Source: DATBJG01 sp963790545
GTDB taxonomy: Bacteria; Acidobacteriota; Vicinamibacteria; Vicinamibacterales; JAMQPK01
Length of the DNA stretch: 64,000 nucleotides
Direction of reading: 5' to 3'
Assembly (NCBI GenBank): GCA_963790545.1
Contig: CAWBPA010000018.1
Coordinates: 62,001-126,000 of the forward strand
Shown: positions 34,711 to 44,329 of the stretch, in pieces
Layout: every line of letters begins with the position of its first letter
Position numbering within the stretch: the first letter of the stretch is position 1
Notes under the pieces: model-generated
What the model saw: only the letters and a program-made list of their open reading frames with translations
Told to the model about the DNA's origin: nothing
The model's database searches: none
Translations under genes and position numbers: made by a program

Positions 34711-36054
34711 CTATACAGCGGCGAGCTTCTCTGTCGCCTCGAGATCCTGTCGCAGCGACCGGCCGGACCAGAAGTAGTGGGCAGCGGCCCAGATGTTGGT
34801 AAGGCCGACGATCACGAGCGCGTACCGGAGCGAGTGCCTCCCATAGTCCGGACCGAGGTAGTCACTGATCCTCCCAACGACCCACGGGCCGAGGCCAAAC
34901 CCTATCAATGTCTGGACGAACAACAATAAGGATGTCGCGACCGAACGCATGCGCAACGTCGCGAGCGCCTGCGTCATCGTGAACGATGGGCCGAAAAATA
35001 CGGCGGCCAGAAACGTCATGACGGCGAACGAGACGACGAGCATGGAAAGGCTCGAGGCCAGATAGGCGCCGAACTGAAACGGGACCATCGCCAGTGTGGC
35101 CAGTCCGGGCACCCACACGTACCAGCGCCGATCTTTCTTGACCACGCTCATCTTGTCAGCGGCGTACCCACCGAGGAACGTCCCGAGGCCACCGATGCCG
35201 GCAAAGATCGCAATCCAGCCACCCGCTTCTTGTGCCGTCCATCCGTGCGACCGAATGAAGAACGTCGGATTCCACTGCCCTGCGCCGTACCAGACGACCG
35301 AGTGCAGCGCTGCTGCCAGGCTCAAATGGAGAAACGAGCGGCGCCGCCAGAGATATTTAATAACTTCCCACATGGGTGGCGCTTTGGCACGTGCCACCGA
35401 CTGATCAACGTTGTCGGACAATCCGCGCGGCGGTTCCTTAATCGTCAGCCACGCCAGAAGCGCCAGCACGACCCCCGGCAGGCCCACGACTATGAAGGTC
35501 GCACGCCAGCCGTAGTTCACGTTGCTCCAGCCCGCAAAAGCGGCGCCGATCATGGTGCCGACGGGCACCGCCAGCGCGAAGATGGAGAAGGCCGTTCCGC
35601 GCGCACTCTTCGGAAAGTAGTCCGAGATCAGCGAGTGTGAGGGGGGGCTCCCTCCGGCTTCACCGATCGCCACGCCAACGCGTGCGGCAAACAACGTTGC
35701 GAAGTTCACGGCCATGCCGCAGAGTGCGGTCATTGCGCTCCAGACGGCCACCGCCAGGGCCAGCACGTTGCGCCGGCTCCATCGATCCGCCAGGGCGGCA
35801 ATCGGAATCCCCAGGATCGAATAGAAAATCGCAAACGGAATGCCCCCGAGCAACCCGAGCCGCGCGTCGCTCACGCCCAACTCGAGTTTGATCGACTGGA
35901 GGTTGACGGCCAGCACCTGCGATCGGTCGATGACGTTGAATATGTACGTCAGGAAGAGCACTCCAAGCACGTAGTTCCGGTACCAGGGAGCCGAGAGCAG
36001 GCTTGACGCCGACGACTGGAGTCGACTCGATGGGGTATCGGTAATCACAGGCAA
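34711..36054 (-). CDS. MFS transporter, ACS/spinster-like
   Basis: A 447-residue 12-helix major facilitator. Motif A is LADRWSRRNVLALAVAVWSAMTALCG, helix 1 reads YVLGVLFLTYIFNVIDRSQVLAVNL, and helix 4 has FAARVGVAIGEAGGSPPSHSLISDYFPKSARG, typical of the organic-anion and spinster-like subgroups. It lies between the aconitase X genes and the IlvD-type dehydratase and is the likely importer for the compound this cluster degrades. Confidence 0.85.
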   Translation of the reverse strand: MPVITDTPSSRLQSSASSLLSAPWYRNYVLGVLFLTYIFNVIDRSQVLAVNLQSIKLELGVSDARLGLLGGIPFAIFYSILGIPIAALADRWSRRNVLALAVAVWSAMTALCGMAVNFATLFAARVGVAIGEAGGSPPSHSLISDYFPKSARGTAFSIFALAVPVGTMIGAAFAGWSNVNYGWRATFIVVGLPGVVLALLAWLTIKEPPRGLSDNVDQSVARAKAPPMWEVIKYLWRRRSFLHLSLAAALHSVVWYGAGQWNPTFFIRSHGWTAQEAGGWIAIFAGIGGLGTFLGGYAADKMSVVKKDRRWYVWVPGLATLAMVPFQFGAYLASSLSMLVVSFAVMTFLAAVFFGPSFTMTQALATLRMRSVATSLLLFVQTLIGFGLGPWVVGRISDYLGPDYGRHSLRYALVIVGLTNIWAAAHYFWSGRSLRQDLEATEKLAAV

Positions 36055-36130
36055 GGGGGGCCCCCCAGGTCAAAGGTCAAAGGTCAAAAGTAAAAGGTTT
36101 GAGATAGATTACCCCGTAACGGGATGAACC

Positions 36131-37816
36131 ATGAAAAAAGCCCTGCGAAGTAATTTTGAGCCCGGGTCTCCGCGCGAGGCAGTCCGGCGCGCGCAATGGA
36201 AAGCGCTTGGGCTGACCGATGAAGACCTCCTGAAGCCAAAAATCGCGGTCGTCAACAGCTCATCCGAGCTGGCGATCTGCTTCAGCCACCTCGACGGAAT
36301 TGCCAAGGTCGTCAAGGAGGCCGTGCGCGAGGCGGGCGGTTTGCCGTTCGAAATCAGAACGGCGGCCCCGAGCGATTTCATCATCAGCGCCGGCGCCGCC
36401 GGCGGCTACATGCTCGCGAGCCGCGATCTGATCGTCAACGACATGGAGATTGCCGTCGAGGGAGCACAGCTTGACGGGATGGTCTGCCTCTCGTCGTGCG
36501 ACAAGACGCCTCCCGCACACCTGATGGCTGCAGGACGCTTCAATATTCCCTCGATCCTCGTCATCTGCGGGTACCAGCCGAGCGGCCACTATCAAGGCAA
36601 ACACGTGGATATCGAAGACGTGTTTCTCGGCTCGGTCCAGGCCATGTTCGGCAAGCTCGAGCGAGAGACTCTGCGCGGCATGTGCGACCATGCGATCGGG
36701 GGGCCAGGCGTCTGCGCCGGGATGGGCACGGCCAACTCGATGCATGTCACCGTCGAAGCGCTTGGCATGAGTCTTCCCGGTGGTGCGCCAGTGCTGGCCA
36801 ACAGCCCCAAGATGTTCGACTTTGCCCGTCAGTCCGGACGCCGCATCGTCGAAATGGTGTCGGAGGATCTCAAGCCGCGTGACATCCTCACCCCAGGGGC
36901 GTTTCACAACGCGGCGGCCGCTGTTCTAGCCGTCAGCGGCTCGATCAACTGCATCAAGCATTTGCAAGCCACAGCGGTGGAAAGCGGCGTGAGCGTGGAC
37001 GTTTTCAAACTCTTCAACGACCTTGGCGAGAAGGTTCCCGTGCTCAGTGCCGTCAGCCCGAACGGCACCGATACGATTGAAGCGTTCGAAGCGGCTGGTG
37101 GCGCACGGGCCGTCATGAAGCAGCTCGAGTCGCTCCTCGACCGTCAGCCACTCACGGTGACCGGTCGTACCGTGGGCGAGAATCTCGAGAAAGCGGTCGT
37201 CCTCGATCACAAAGTCATTCGACCGCTGACCCACCCGTTTTCAGACAAACCGCCCATTGTCGTGCTCCATGGTTCCCTCGCCCCCGAAAGCGCCATCGTG
37301 AAACTTGGTGTGCGCGACGCAAGTCGAAAAACCCGCTTCTCCGGGCCGGCGATTGTGTACGAAAATCCGCTCGCGGCCATCGAAGGCATTCTGAAAGGCG
37401 AAGTCACCGCGGGACACGTGTTGGTCGCTCGCGGCATGGGGCCAAAAGGCGGACCGGCCATGGCGGGATCGGCATCGCGCGTGGTGTTTGCTCTGGATTC
37501 GGCCGGATTGCAGGACGAAGTGGCGTTCGTCTGCGATGGTCAGTTGTCGGGGCTGTGTCTCAAAGGCTTGACCGTCGCGGAGGTGTCGCCCGAGTCGGCT
37601 GTCGGAGGTCCCTTATCGCTCGTTCAGAACGGCGATCGCATCAGCATCGACGTGGACGCGCACGCGCTCGACCTGGAAGTCCCCGAATCCGAGCTTGCGG
37701 CCCGGAGGGCCAGGCTCGGAGAGCCGGCACTCCCAAAGTCGACGGGGTATCTGTCGATCTACCAGCGAAGCGTGCAGCCGATGTCGACCGGCGCGGTGCT
37801 GATCAAGAAGGACTAG
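36131..37816 (+). CDS. Dihydroxy-acid/sugar-acid dehydratase (IlvD/EDD family)
   Basis: A 561-residue Fe-S dehydratase. Signature parts are SSELAICFSHLDGIAK (first Cys), CLSSCDKTPPAHLMAAGRFNIPS (second Cys and Asp-Lys), GGPGVCAGMGTANSMHVTVEALG (third Cys) and the C-terminal swivel with ARGMGPKGGPAMAGSASRVVFAL and FVCDGQLSGLCLKGL. The NSSSELAICF variant of the first cluster motif and the catabolic neighbours suggest an aldonate or other sugar-acid dehydratase rather than the branched-chain amino acid enzyme. It is divergent from the MFS gene, with a short tandem GGTCAAA repeat between them. Confidence 0.82.
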   Translation: MKKALRSNFEPGSPREAVRRAQWKALGLTDEDLLKPKIAVVNSSSELAICFSHLDGIAKVVKEAVREAGGLPFEIRTAAPSDFIISAGAAGGYMLASRDLIVNDMEIAVEGAQLDGMVCLSSCDKTPPAHLMAAGRFNIPSILVICGYQPSGHYQGKHVDIEDVFLGSVQAMFGKLERETLRGMCDHAIGGPGVCAGMGTANSMHVTVEALGMSLPGGAPVLANSPKMFDFARQSGRRIVEMVSEDLKPRDILTPGAFHNAAAAVLAVSGSINCIKHLQATAVESGVSVDVFKLFNDLGEKVPVLSAVSPNGTDTIEAFEAAGGARAVMKQLESLLDRQPLTVTGRTVGENLEKAVVLDHKVIRPLTHPFSDKPPIVVLHGSLAPESAIVKLGVRDASRKTRFSGPAIVYENPLAAIEGILKGEVTAGHVLVARGMGPKGGPAMAGSASRVVFALDSAGLQDEVAFVCDGQLSGLCLKGLTVAEVSPESAVGGPLSLVQNGDRISIDVDAHALDLEVPESELAARRARLGEPALPKSTGYLSIYQRSVQPMSTGAVLIKKD

Positions 37817-37846
37817 CGAACCTATAAAAGGACGTAGGAGAACACA

Positions 37847-38614
37847 ATGAAACTCAATCGCTCACATGTCGTGGCGCTGACTCTCACGCTTCTGTGGATT
37901 CTCGTGCAGCCGGCCTCTCTGGCGGCTGGTGAAATCACCGTCTTGTGCTCCAACGGAATCAAGGCCGTGATGGAGGACCTCGTGCCGAAGTTTGAAAAGG
38001 CCACGGGACACAAGGTCGTGATCGAGTACAACCTCGCAGCCGTACTGAAACAAAAGATTGAAGGTGGGACAGCGTTCGACCTGGCGATCCTGACACCACC
38101 ACTGGTTGACGATCTCATCAAGCAGGGCAAGGTTGCGGCCGATTCGCGCACCATGCTGGCCCGCTCGGGCCTCGGCCTTCTGATTCGTGCCGGCGGTCAC
38201 AAGCGAGACATCAGCTCCACAGACGCCTTCAAGCGCACGCTGCTCGAGGCAAAGTCCATCGCATACGCCAAGGTCGGGGCCAGCGGAGTCTATTTTGCCG
38301 AGCTCGTGCAGAAGCTGGGCGTGGCCGATGCGCTCAAGTCCAAGTCCAGGCTGACCGCCACCGGCGAGGAGGTCGGCGAATCGGTCGCGCGAGGCGACGT
38401 GGAGCTAGGTGTGCTGCCGTTGAGTGAGATTCTTCCGGTCAAGGGAGCCGAGCTGCTCGGCATGTTCCCTGCCGACGTCCAGAACTACATCGTCATGACC
38501 GCGGGGGTCAGCGCCGGAGCGAAGCAGGGCCAGGTGGCAAGAGAGCTCATCAAGTTCGTCACGGCCCCTGCCGCGCTCCCGGTGATCAAAGCAAAGGGGA
38601 TGGAGAGGGGCTGA
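37847..38614 (+). CDS. ModA-like periplasmic substrate-binding protein
   Basis: A 255-residue exported binding protein. After a signal peptide (VVALTLTLLWILVQPASLAAG) the fold starts EITVLCSNGIKAVMEDLVPKFEKATGHKVVIEYN, then FDLAILTPPLVDDLIKQGKVAADSRT, the pattern of molybdate/tungstate-type (ModA) proteins. ABC membrane and ATPase genes are absent nearby, and the usual ligand residues cannot be confirmed, so it may bind an organic anion as an accessory protein. It starts 30 bases after the dehydratase gene. Confidence 0.75.
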   Translation: MKLNRSHVVALTLTLLWILVQPASLAAGEITVLCSNGIKAVMEDLVPKFEKATGHKVVIEYNLAAVLKQKIEGGTAFDLAILTPPLVDDLIKQGKVAADSRTMLARSGLGLLIRAGGHKRDISSTDAFKRTLLEAKSIAYAKVGASGVYFAELVQKLGVADALKSKSRLTATGEEVGESVARGDVELGVLPLSEILPVKGAELLGMFPADVQNYIVMTAGVSAGAKQGQVARELIKFVTAPAALPVIKAKGMERG

Positions 38615-38673
38615 TCGAATCGAACGGGGTAAGACCCCCCTACATTTTCGTAATAGGGTCTGACCCCAATTCT

Positions 38674-39969
38674 CTATTTCACAATTGCTTGCATCACGGC
38701 GTTTTCGAACTCAGGTCTCATGTCACGCACTGGTGTCTGGATCATGAGAATCGCGACGATCTCTTCCTTCGGATCAACCCAGAAATGGGTGCCGTACGCG
38801 CCGCTCCAGCCAAAGCTTGCATCGGAGAGTCGCGAGCCGCCCGCCACCGCGTGATTGACAACGCGGACGCTCAGCCCGTAGGCCTCGCCGACCTGCCGGC
38901 CTGGCAATGTGTCAGGGATGTGAATCGCTGCCATCAAGTCGACGGTTCTGGGGCTCAAAATCCGTCTGCCGTTGAACTCGCCGCCGTCCAGGAGCATCTG
39001 ACCAAATTTGAAGTACTCCTCGGCTGTCGAGATGAGACCACCCGCGCCCATGAAGTAAACCCTGCTCTGCATCGAGTTGGGGTTTGCGTTTTTCTGTAAG
39101 CCGTTCGGCGACACTACGTAGGGCGTAGGCATGCGAGGCTCGAGCGTTTCGGTCGCGTAGAACGACACCTCTTTCATCCCAAGCGGATCGAACAGGCGCT
39201 GACGCAGAAACTGATCGAAGTTCTGACCGGACACGATTTCGACAATCCGCCCCAGCGTGTCGAACCCTGCCTGCGCGCTGTATGCCCATCGCGTGCCCGG
39301 CTGAAATTCGAGCGGAGTCGAGCCCAATCGGGGAATGTAATCGGCCAAGGTATCGGTGGGCGTCCTCGCCACCTTCCTTGCCTCGCTGCTGCTCATCGGG
39401 CCGCTCACAAGGCCTGAGGTGTGCGTCAGCAGATCGCGAATCGTAATCTCGCGCTCGGCGGGCACCATATGGAAGCGAGGCGCAGGAGGCGGTCCACCCG
39501 CTGTCTGTCCGTTGGTGGCGGGTCCAGATCCCGCTTCGAGCGGCTGCGCGATCGCGACCTTCATATCCTTGAACTGCGGGATGTATCTGGAGACCGGATC
39601 CGTAAGCCGGACTTTCCCTTCTTCCAGCATCATCATGATGGCCACGCCGGCAACGGGCTTGGTCATCGAAGCGATGCGGAACACCGCATCCCGTGACATC
39701 GGCTTCTTGGATTCGATATCCATCACACCGTGTGCTTCGAGATGCGCGATCCGTCCCTTACGCGCCACGAGCGTCACACCGCCGGAGATCTCGCCTGCGG
39801 CAATGCGCTTTTGCATCATCGCGCTGATCCTGGCGAGCCGCTCCGTCGAGAGCCCGACTTCTTCGGGCTTGGTTGTGACGAGCTCGGCGGCCCACGGCAA
39901 GGCCACGAGCGCGACCAACATCACACAGAGGGCCACGGCGATCCTTGGGGAACGGAGCGTCTCCTTCAT
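38674..39969 (-). CDS. Serine hydrolase, beta-lactamase class C family
   Basis: A 431-residue exported protein. The signal peptide (PRIAVALCVMLVALVALPWAAE) is followed by the class C beta-lactamase/esterase fold with SMTK (Ser101 and Lys104 in IASMTKPVAG), the YSA motif (RWAYSAQAGFDTLG) and DPLGMKEVSF. These proteins are usually esterases or peptidases, not true beta-lactamases. ATG 39969 follows AAAGAGGG. Periplasmic or cell-surface location expected. Confidence 0.85.
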   Translation of the reverse strand: MKETLRSPRIAVALCVMLVALVALPWAAELVTTKPEEVGLSTERLARISAMMQKRIAAGEISGGVTLVARKGRIAHLEAHGVMDIESKKPMSRDAVFRIASMTKPVAGVAIMMMLEEGKVRLTDPVSRYIPQFKDMKVAIAQPLEAGSGPATNGQTAGGPPPAPRFHMVPAEREITIRDLLTHTSGLVSGPMSSSEARKVARTPTDTLADYIPRLGSTPLEFQPGTRWAYSAQAGFDTLGRIVEIVSGQNFDQFLRQRLFDPLGMKEVSFYATETLEPRMPTPYVVSPNGLQKNANPNSMQSRVYFMGAGGLISTAEEYFKFGQMLLDGGEFNGRRILSPRTVDLMAAIHIPDTLPGRQVGEAYGLSVRVVNHAVAGGSRLSDASFGWSGAYGTHFWVDPKEEIVAILMIQTPVRDMRPEFENAVMQAIVK

Positions 39970-40036
39970 ACAACCCTCTTTCTTTAATGTGGCGGGGATC
40001 TGAGTGCCGTCAATCATAGCCCAGAGTCGCCGTTAA

Positions 40037-40136
40037 GCAGGGCTAAAGCCCTGCGCTACGTATGCCGGCCTTCAACATCGTACGTAATGCGCAGGCCAGG
40101 CGTCGTCTCGTACGTAGCGCAGGCCTTTAGGCCTGC
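40037..40136. repeat. Two GTAGCGC-family palindromes
   Basis: GCAGGGCT-AA-AGCCCTGC (40037-40054) and GCAGGCCT-TT-AGGCCTGC (40119-40136), facing each other in the gap between divergent genes, each flanked by TACG or GTAGC. Members of the repeat family also seen at 32756, 33256, 41820, 45207 and 46429. Confidence 0.7.
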
Positions 40137-40196
40137 CGAGCGGATATAAAATATCCTCGCCTTTGCGCGGACTTCGAAACAACCGGGAGGATGGAT

Positions 40197-41738
40197 ATGC
40201 GAAGCGTGCACCATGTGATCGCAGTCGCTCTCGCGACAGCTGGACTGACGGCGTGCTCGAGCACACCCACGACACGGCAACTCGCGCAGGATGCGGTGAC
40301 GGCCATGGGGGGGACTGAGAAACTGCGGTCCATTCAGACCCTTGTCATGAAAGACGGCACGGGGACCCGCACGCGGCTGGGACAGACCGTGCGCGTGGGC
40401 GACCAAGAGATGCCCGCACAGCTGACGAAGGTCGTGGAAATTGCGGACCTCGCCAACGGCCGCGCGTCGCTCGACTACGAGCTCCGCAGCGGCGACTTTA
40501 CGCAGCATCGCCACGAGATTCTGACAAAGCTTGGCGAGGGCGCCGGAGGCAAGCCGGTCGGTATCGAAATCGTCGGCACTCGTCCCGTCGTTGCGACCGC
40601 GCCAAGTGGACTCTTCAGCTGGGGAACGCAAAATTCACCCGAGTTCCTCCTTCGACGCAATGTCGTCAGCATCATGCTGGCCGCTGCCGAGACCGGCGCC
40701 GACACAGCAGCTATGGACAAGGACTTCAACGGCCAGACGCTGAAGTACGGAATGGCGAAATCGCGATCGGGCGAGGATGTTGGCCTGTATTTCGATCCGA
40801 ATACCAAACTGTTGATGGGGTTCGAGGTGACGGACACCGAATCGATGCTCGGGGATGTACCGGCTCAGTACATGCTTGCCGACTACAAAGCGGTCGACGG
40901 TATCAGCCTTCCGCACAAGATCACGATTCGTAAAGGCGATCAGGACTATTCGGACGTGCAATTCGCGTCGATGGCTATCAACGATCCCGCAGCTCAGCAG
41001 ACATTTGCCATTCCGGAAGCGGCGGCAAAGGAAGCTGAGCAGGCGGCTACGACGGACGACTACTCACCGGTTGCCATCACAAAGATCGCCGAGGGTCTAC
41101 ACTTCGTGCGGGCCTACTCGCACAACAGCATGCTCGTGGAGTTCCCAAAGTTTCTGACGCTCGTGGAAGCGCCGTACACCGAAGCTCAAAGCAAGACGCT
41201 GGCCCGTGTCGTTCAGGAGCAATTCCCCGGCAAGCCCATTCAGTACGCGGCGGTCACGCATCATCACTACGATCACACCGGCGGGGTCCGAGGCATTGCC
41301 GCAATTGGTGCGACAATTCTTGTGGAGAAAGGTCATGAGCCGGCGTTGCGCGCGATTCTGGAGGCACCGCATACCAATCCCGCCGACGAGCTTGCGACTC
41401 GCCGCGCGGCACAACAGCCAACCGGCTCGATTGAGGCGTACGAGGGCAAGAAAGTGATTGCCGACGGTGGTCAGAGCCTCGAGCTCCACGCGATCACCGG
41501 TTCCCCGCACGTCGAACCGATGGTCGTGGCCTACGTCCCCAAGCCTGGCGCATTATTTCAAAGCGATCTGTTTTTTCCCGGTACTGGAGGCAACTTCAGT
41601 CCGGAGGCGCAGTATCTTCTGGACTCGGTTCGCAAGCTGGGCCTGCGCGTCACCACCAATGTGGGAGGTCACGGCGGCGTCGGGAAGTTTGACGAGCTGG
41701 TGAAAGCGGGAACTCCGCCAGCAGCGAAAACCAATTGA
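40197..41738 (+). CDS. Lipoprotein with C-terminal metallo-beta-lactamase fold
   Basis: A 513-residue lipoprotein. The lipobox TAGLTACSS lies at the end of the signal peptide. An N-terminal domain of about 270 residues (AVTAMGGTEKLRSIQTLVMKD; RHEILTKLGEGAG) resembles LolA-like outer-membrane lipoprotein sorting folds. The C-terminal metallo-beta-lactamase domain has VTHHHYDHTGG as the zinc motif, followed by further His residues (GSPHVEPM). This fusion suggests an envelope-anchored metal-dependent hydrolase of unknown substrate. ATG 40197 has GGGAGG at good spacing; ATG 40191 is also possible. Confidence 0.8.
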   Translation: MRSVHHVIAVALATAGLTACSSTPTTRQLAQDAVTAMGGTEKLRSIQTLVMKDGTGTRTRLGQTVRVGDQEMPAQLTKVVEIADLANGRASLDYELRSGDFTQHRHEILTKLGEGAGGKPVGIEIVGTRPVVATAPSGLFSWGTQNSPEFLLRRNVVSIMLAAAETGADTAAMDKDFNGQTLKYGMAKSRSGEDVGLYFDPNTKLLMGFEVTDTESMLGDVPAQYMLADYKAVDGISLPHKITIRKGDQDYSDVQFASMAINDPAAQQTFAIPEAAAKEAEQAATTDDYSPVAITKIAEGLHFVRAYSHNSMLVEFPKFLTLVEAPYTEAQSKTLARVVQEQFPGKPIQYAAVTHHHYDHTGGVRGIAAIGATILVEKGHEPALRAILEAPHTNPADELATRRAAQQPTGSIEAYEGKKVIADGGQSLELHAITGSPHVEPMVVAYVPKPGALFQSDLFFPGTGGNFSPEAQYLLDSVRKLGLRVTTNVGGHGGVGKFDELVKAGTPPAAKTN

Positions 41739-41756
41739 TGACTGAATCTTCCAACG

Positions 41757-41839
41757 CTGTGGACGCCGAGGACGCGGAGACCGCAGAGAATTCTCTATTT
41801 GGTCACGCGACGATGTAGCGCGGGGGCTTCAGCCCCCGC
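41757..41839. repeat. CGCGGAG-type segment followed by GTAGCGC palindrome
   Basis: Bases 41757-41795 resemble half of the CGCAGAGG hairpin family (GAGGACGCGGAGACCGCAGAG). Bases 41820-41839 form GCGGGGGCT-TC-AGCCCCCGC behind GTAGC. Two different repeat families stand side by side here. Confidence 0.55.
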
Positions 41840-41878
41840 GTCTGTGGCCTGTATCAGTACATTGGTGAGGAGGCCGAA

Positions 41879-42991
41879 GTGAAAACGTTCGTCAAAATTC
41901 TCGGTGTCGTGGCGCTCGTTGTGAGCGTCGCGCCGCTGGTGTCCGCGCAGTGGCCGTCATTCCCGACCCCTGATGTGCCCAAGACGGCTGACAGCAAGCC
42001 GAATCTCACCGCACCAGCACCGAGGATGCCCGATGGAAAACCGGACCTGTCCGGCATCTGGGAGAATGGACCTCTGGGCTTCGGACCGCAGGAGCCAGCG
42101 CCTCCGGCCGGCGAGCCTCCGCTTGCCACGTTCTTCGATGTGGGCGCCGGGTTCAAAGAAGGGTTGCCGCTCCGCCCGTGGGCGGCCGAGCTCCTCAAGA
42201 AACGTCGAGAAGACCATTCCAAGGACAATCCCGACGCGCATTGCCTGCCGATGGGCCTGCTGCAGTTTCACGAGCATCCCCAGCCCAGGAAGATCGTTCA
42301 GACTCCAAAGTTGATCGTGATCATTTACGAGGCCAACTACGGGCTTCGGCAGATTTTTCTGGATGGGCGGCCGCTGCCGACCAACGACCCGCAACCATGG
42401 TGGTACGGCTATTCGATTGGAAGGTGGGAAGGCGACACACTAATCGTCGAGACAACAGGATTGCTTGACGGCGGATGGCTCGACATCATCGGCAGCCCGC
42501 TGACCGACCAGGCGAAGATCACCGAGCGGTTTCGGCGTCTGAATTTTGGCACCCTGCAGATCGACGTCACCATTGACGATCCGAAGGCGTACACCCGGCC
42601 GTTTACGGTCCGGTTCAATCAGCGCCTGACGCTCAACGAGGAGCTGATCGAGTTCATCTGCAACGAGAACGAACGATCCGCCGCGCATCTGCTCGGCAAG
42701 GATGTCGCCCCGCTTACGCCAAGCCTTACCCTGGACGCGAAGGTGTTCGACGGGTATGCCGGACGCTATCAGATGGCACCGGGCACGTTCGCGACATTCA
42801 GTCGCAAGGGGAACCAGTTCTTTGCCCAGTTCGGCAACTTGCCGCCATTTGAGATCTTTGCCGCAAACCAGCGCGAGTTTTTCTTGAAGGTCATCGACAC
42901 GAGGTTTACATTCGAAGTCGATGCCAGTGGACGTGCGACGGCTGTGGTCATACACACCGACGCCGACCGGCGCGCCCCACGGGTTCCGTAG
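41879..42991 (+). CDS. Secreted protein, PDGKPDLSG family (copy 1)
   Basis: A 370-residue exported protein starting at GTG 41879 (GGTGAGGAGG before it). Signal peptide VVALVVSVAPLVSAQ is followed by the family tag PRMPDGKPDLSGIWENG, then PRKIVQTPKLIVIIYEANYGLRQIFLDGRPLPT, GYSIGRWEGDTLIVETTG and FRRLNFGTLQIDVTIDDPKAYTRPF. This repeat-free family is abundant in Acidobacteriota and Planctomycetota and has no established function. Two divergent copies lie at 43014-43880 and 50037-51102. Confidence 0.8.
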   Translation: MKTFVKILGVVALVVSVAPLVSAQWPSFPTPDVPKTADSKPNLTAPAPRMPDGKPDLSGIWENGPLGFGPQEPAPPAGEPPLATFFDVGAGFKEGLPLRPWAAELLKKRREDHSKDNPDAHCLPMGLLQFHEHPQPRKIVQTPKLIVIIYEANYGLRQIFLDGRPLPTNDPQPWWYGYSIGRWEGDTLIVETTGLLDGGWLDIIGSPLTDQAKITERFRRLNFGTLQIDVTIDDPKAYTRPFTVRFNQRLTLNEELIEFICNENERSAAHLLGKDVAPLTPSLTLDAKVFDGYAGRYQMAPGTFATFSRKGNQFFAQFGNLPPFEIFAANQREFFLKVIDTRFTFEVDASGRATAVVIHTDADRRAPRVP

Positions 42992-43013
42992 AATTGTCCC
43001 GCCGGGCCTGACG

Positions 43014-43880
43014 CTATTTGCCGGGCGCCGGCGCTTTAGAGATCGGCGGCGGCAGCGGCGCGGGATCGATGTAGCCGCGCGTCCCATCCGGCCGGATCGG
43101 ACCTGGGCCAAAGCCCAAGTGGTCCCTGTTGACGTTATTCTCGCTGCACGAGTATTCCTGGAGCTCCTCGTCGGGTTGCCCGAGAACCCACGTCCGTGAG
43201 TACGTGAAGGGTCGGGTGTAGAACTTAGGATCTTCAATCAGGGTCTCGACGTGAATGTGGTCTGCATCCGGTCTCGTCCAGCGCTCGACCACGTGCAAGG
43301 CATCACTGTGAGGGTTGGCGTTCTCGTCGATCCAGACTTTCTCGTCCTTGAACCCGATCGAATCGATCACGAGGGTGTCGCCCTCCCAACGCCCAAGCTC
43401 CTCGCCAAAGAAGGAAGGATCGGGATCGTCAGAGTGTTTCCGGTTGGAATCGATCGGTATCAGACGGAAGTAGCTGTACCAATACATGAACGAGATCTTG
43501 TTGGCGCCCTGCAGGATCTCGAACGGTAGGCCGCTGGCATTGTGCCGCGGGATTCCGCCAATGATGCACAAGGCCTCGGGGTCGATGGTCTTGGTGAGGT
43601 TGTACTGAAGCGCAGCCTCGCCGGCAGCCGTGAGCGGCAGCTTCCATCCCGGCAGATCTTTGCCGATATTGCCGACCGGCCTCGTATCGCGCGTGCCTTT
43701 CCAGTATCCACTGAGATCCGGTCGTCCACTTGCCGTTCGAGGCGTCGGCCGTGGTGTCGCGGACTTGACGTCAACCACGGTCAGGCTTCGCTCGCCCTGG
43801 CCAGACACCAAATTCGAATCATGTAACATGATCGCCACGATGGCCACCGCGCCGGCGACGCGAAGAAGGTGTGGTGTCAT
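43014..43880 (-). CDS. Secreted protein, PDGKPDLSG family (copy 2)
   Basis: A 288-residue exported protein. The family tag appears as ASGRPDLSGYWKG, with NKISFMYWYSYFRLIPI, GRWEGDTLVIDSIGFKDEKVW and ERWTRPDADHIHVETLIEDPKFYTRPFTY. It ends in a proline-rich tail. It overlaps the DUF6152 gene by four bases (ATGA), so both are cotranscribed and probably act together in the periplasm. Function unknown. Confidence 0.8.
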   Translation of the reverse strand: MTPHLLRVAGAVAIVAIMLHDSNLVSGQGERSLTVVDVKSATPRPTPRTASGRPDLSGYWKGTRDTRPVGNIGKDLPGWKLPLTAAGEAALQYNLTKTIDPEALCIIGGIPRHNASGLPFEILQGANKISFMYWYSYFRLIPIDSNRKHSDDPDPSFFGEELGRWEGDTLVIDSIGFKDEKVWIDENANPHSDALHVVERWTRPDADHIHVETLIEDPKFYTRPFTYSRTWVLGQPDEELQEYSCSENNVNRDHLGFGPGPIRPDGTRGYIDPAPLPPPISKAPAPGK

Positions 43881-44281
43881 TGTGGACCTCCATCACCGGC
43901 AGATGCGCCAGAGACAATCCGGCCGTCGGACAGCGTTACGCGTCTGGCATCCACCAGGTACGACCCATCCCTGGCGCGATAACCGTCGACGATGATGGTA
44001 TCGCCGATCTTCAGGTTTCCACGCTTGAACCCGCGACGAGAGAGCGCGCCAGGGGACCCGGCTTCGCAACCCCATTTGACGACCTGGCCGTTCTCATCCT
44101 TCACATCGAGATAGAAATAGATATGGGGATTGGTCCACTCAACTTTCGTGAGCGTGCCCGTGAGCCGGACGGCTTTGCTCGCGTCGTACTGCGCTGCGAA
44201 CGAATGATGCGCGAGCAATCGCTCTCCGGCGGTCGCGCCAGCGATCGTCAACAGAACGGCAAGGGTGGTTTTCATCGTCAT
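43877..44281 (-). CDS. DUF6152 family secreted protein
   Basis: A 134-residue exported protein: signal peptide TLAVLLTIAGATAGERLLAHHSFAAQYD, then SKAVRLTGTLTKVEWTNPHIYFYLDVKDENGQVVKWGCEAG and KIGDTIIVDGYRARDGSYLVDARRV. This is the DUF6152 pattern, often encoded next to PDGKPDLSG-family genes, as here. The beta-rich domain resembles OB-type folds. Function unknown. Confidence 0.82.
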   Translation of the reverse strand: MTMKTTLAVLLTIAGATAGERLLAHHSFAAQYDASKAVRLTGTLTKVEWTNPHIYFYLDVKDENGQVVKWGCEAGSPGALSRRGFKRGNLKIGDTIIVDGYRARDGSYLVDARRVTLSDGRIVSGASAGDGGPQ

Positions 44282-44329
44282 TGTTCTCCAAACGAAGATA
44301 TCGTCTGAACAACCGCCTGCACGCGTGTT

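Noticed and set aside
36061..36100. Tandem GGTCAAA repeat between divergent genes
   Set aside because: Only about four short units; could be simple slippage and shows no array or known regulatory pattern.
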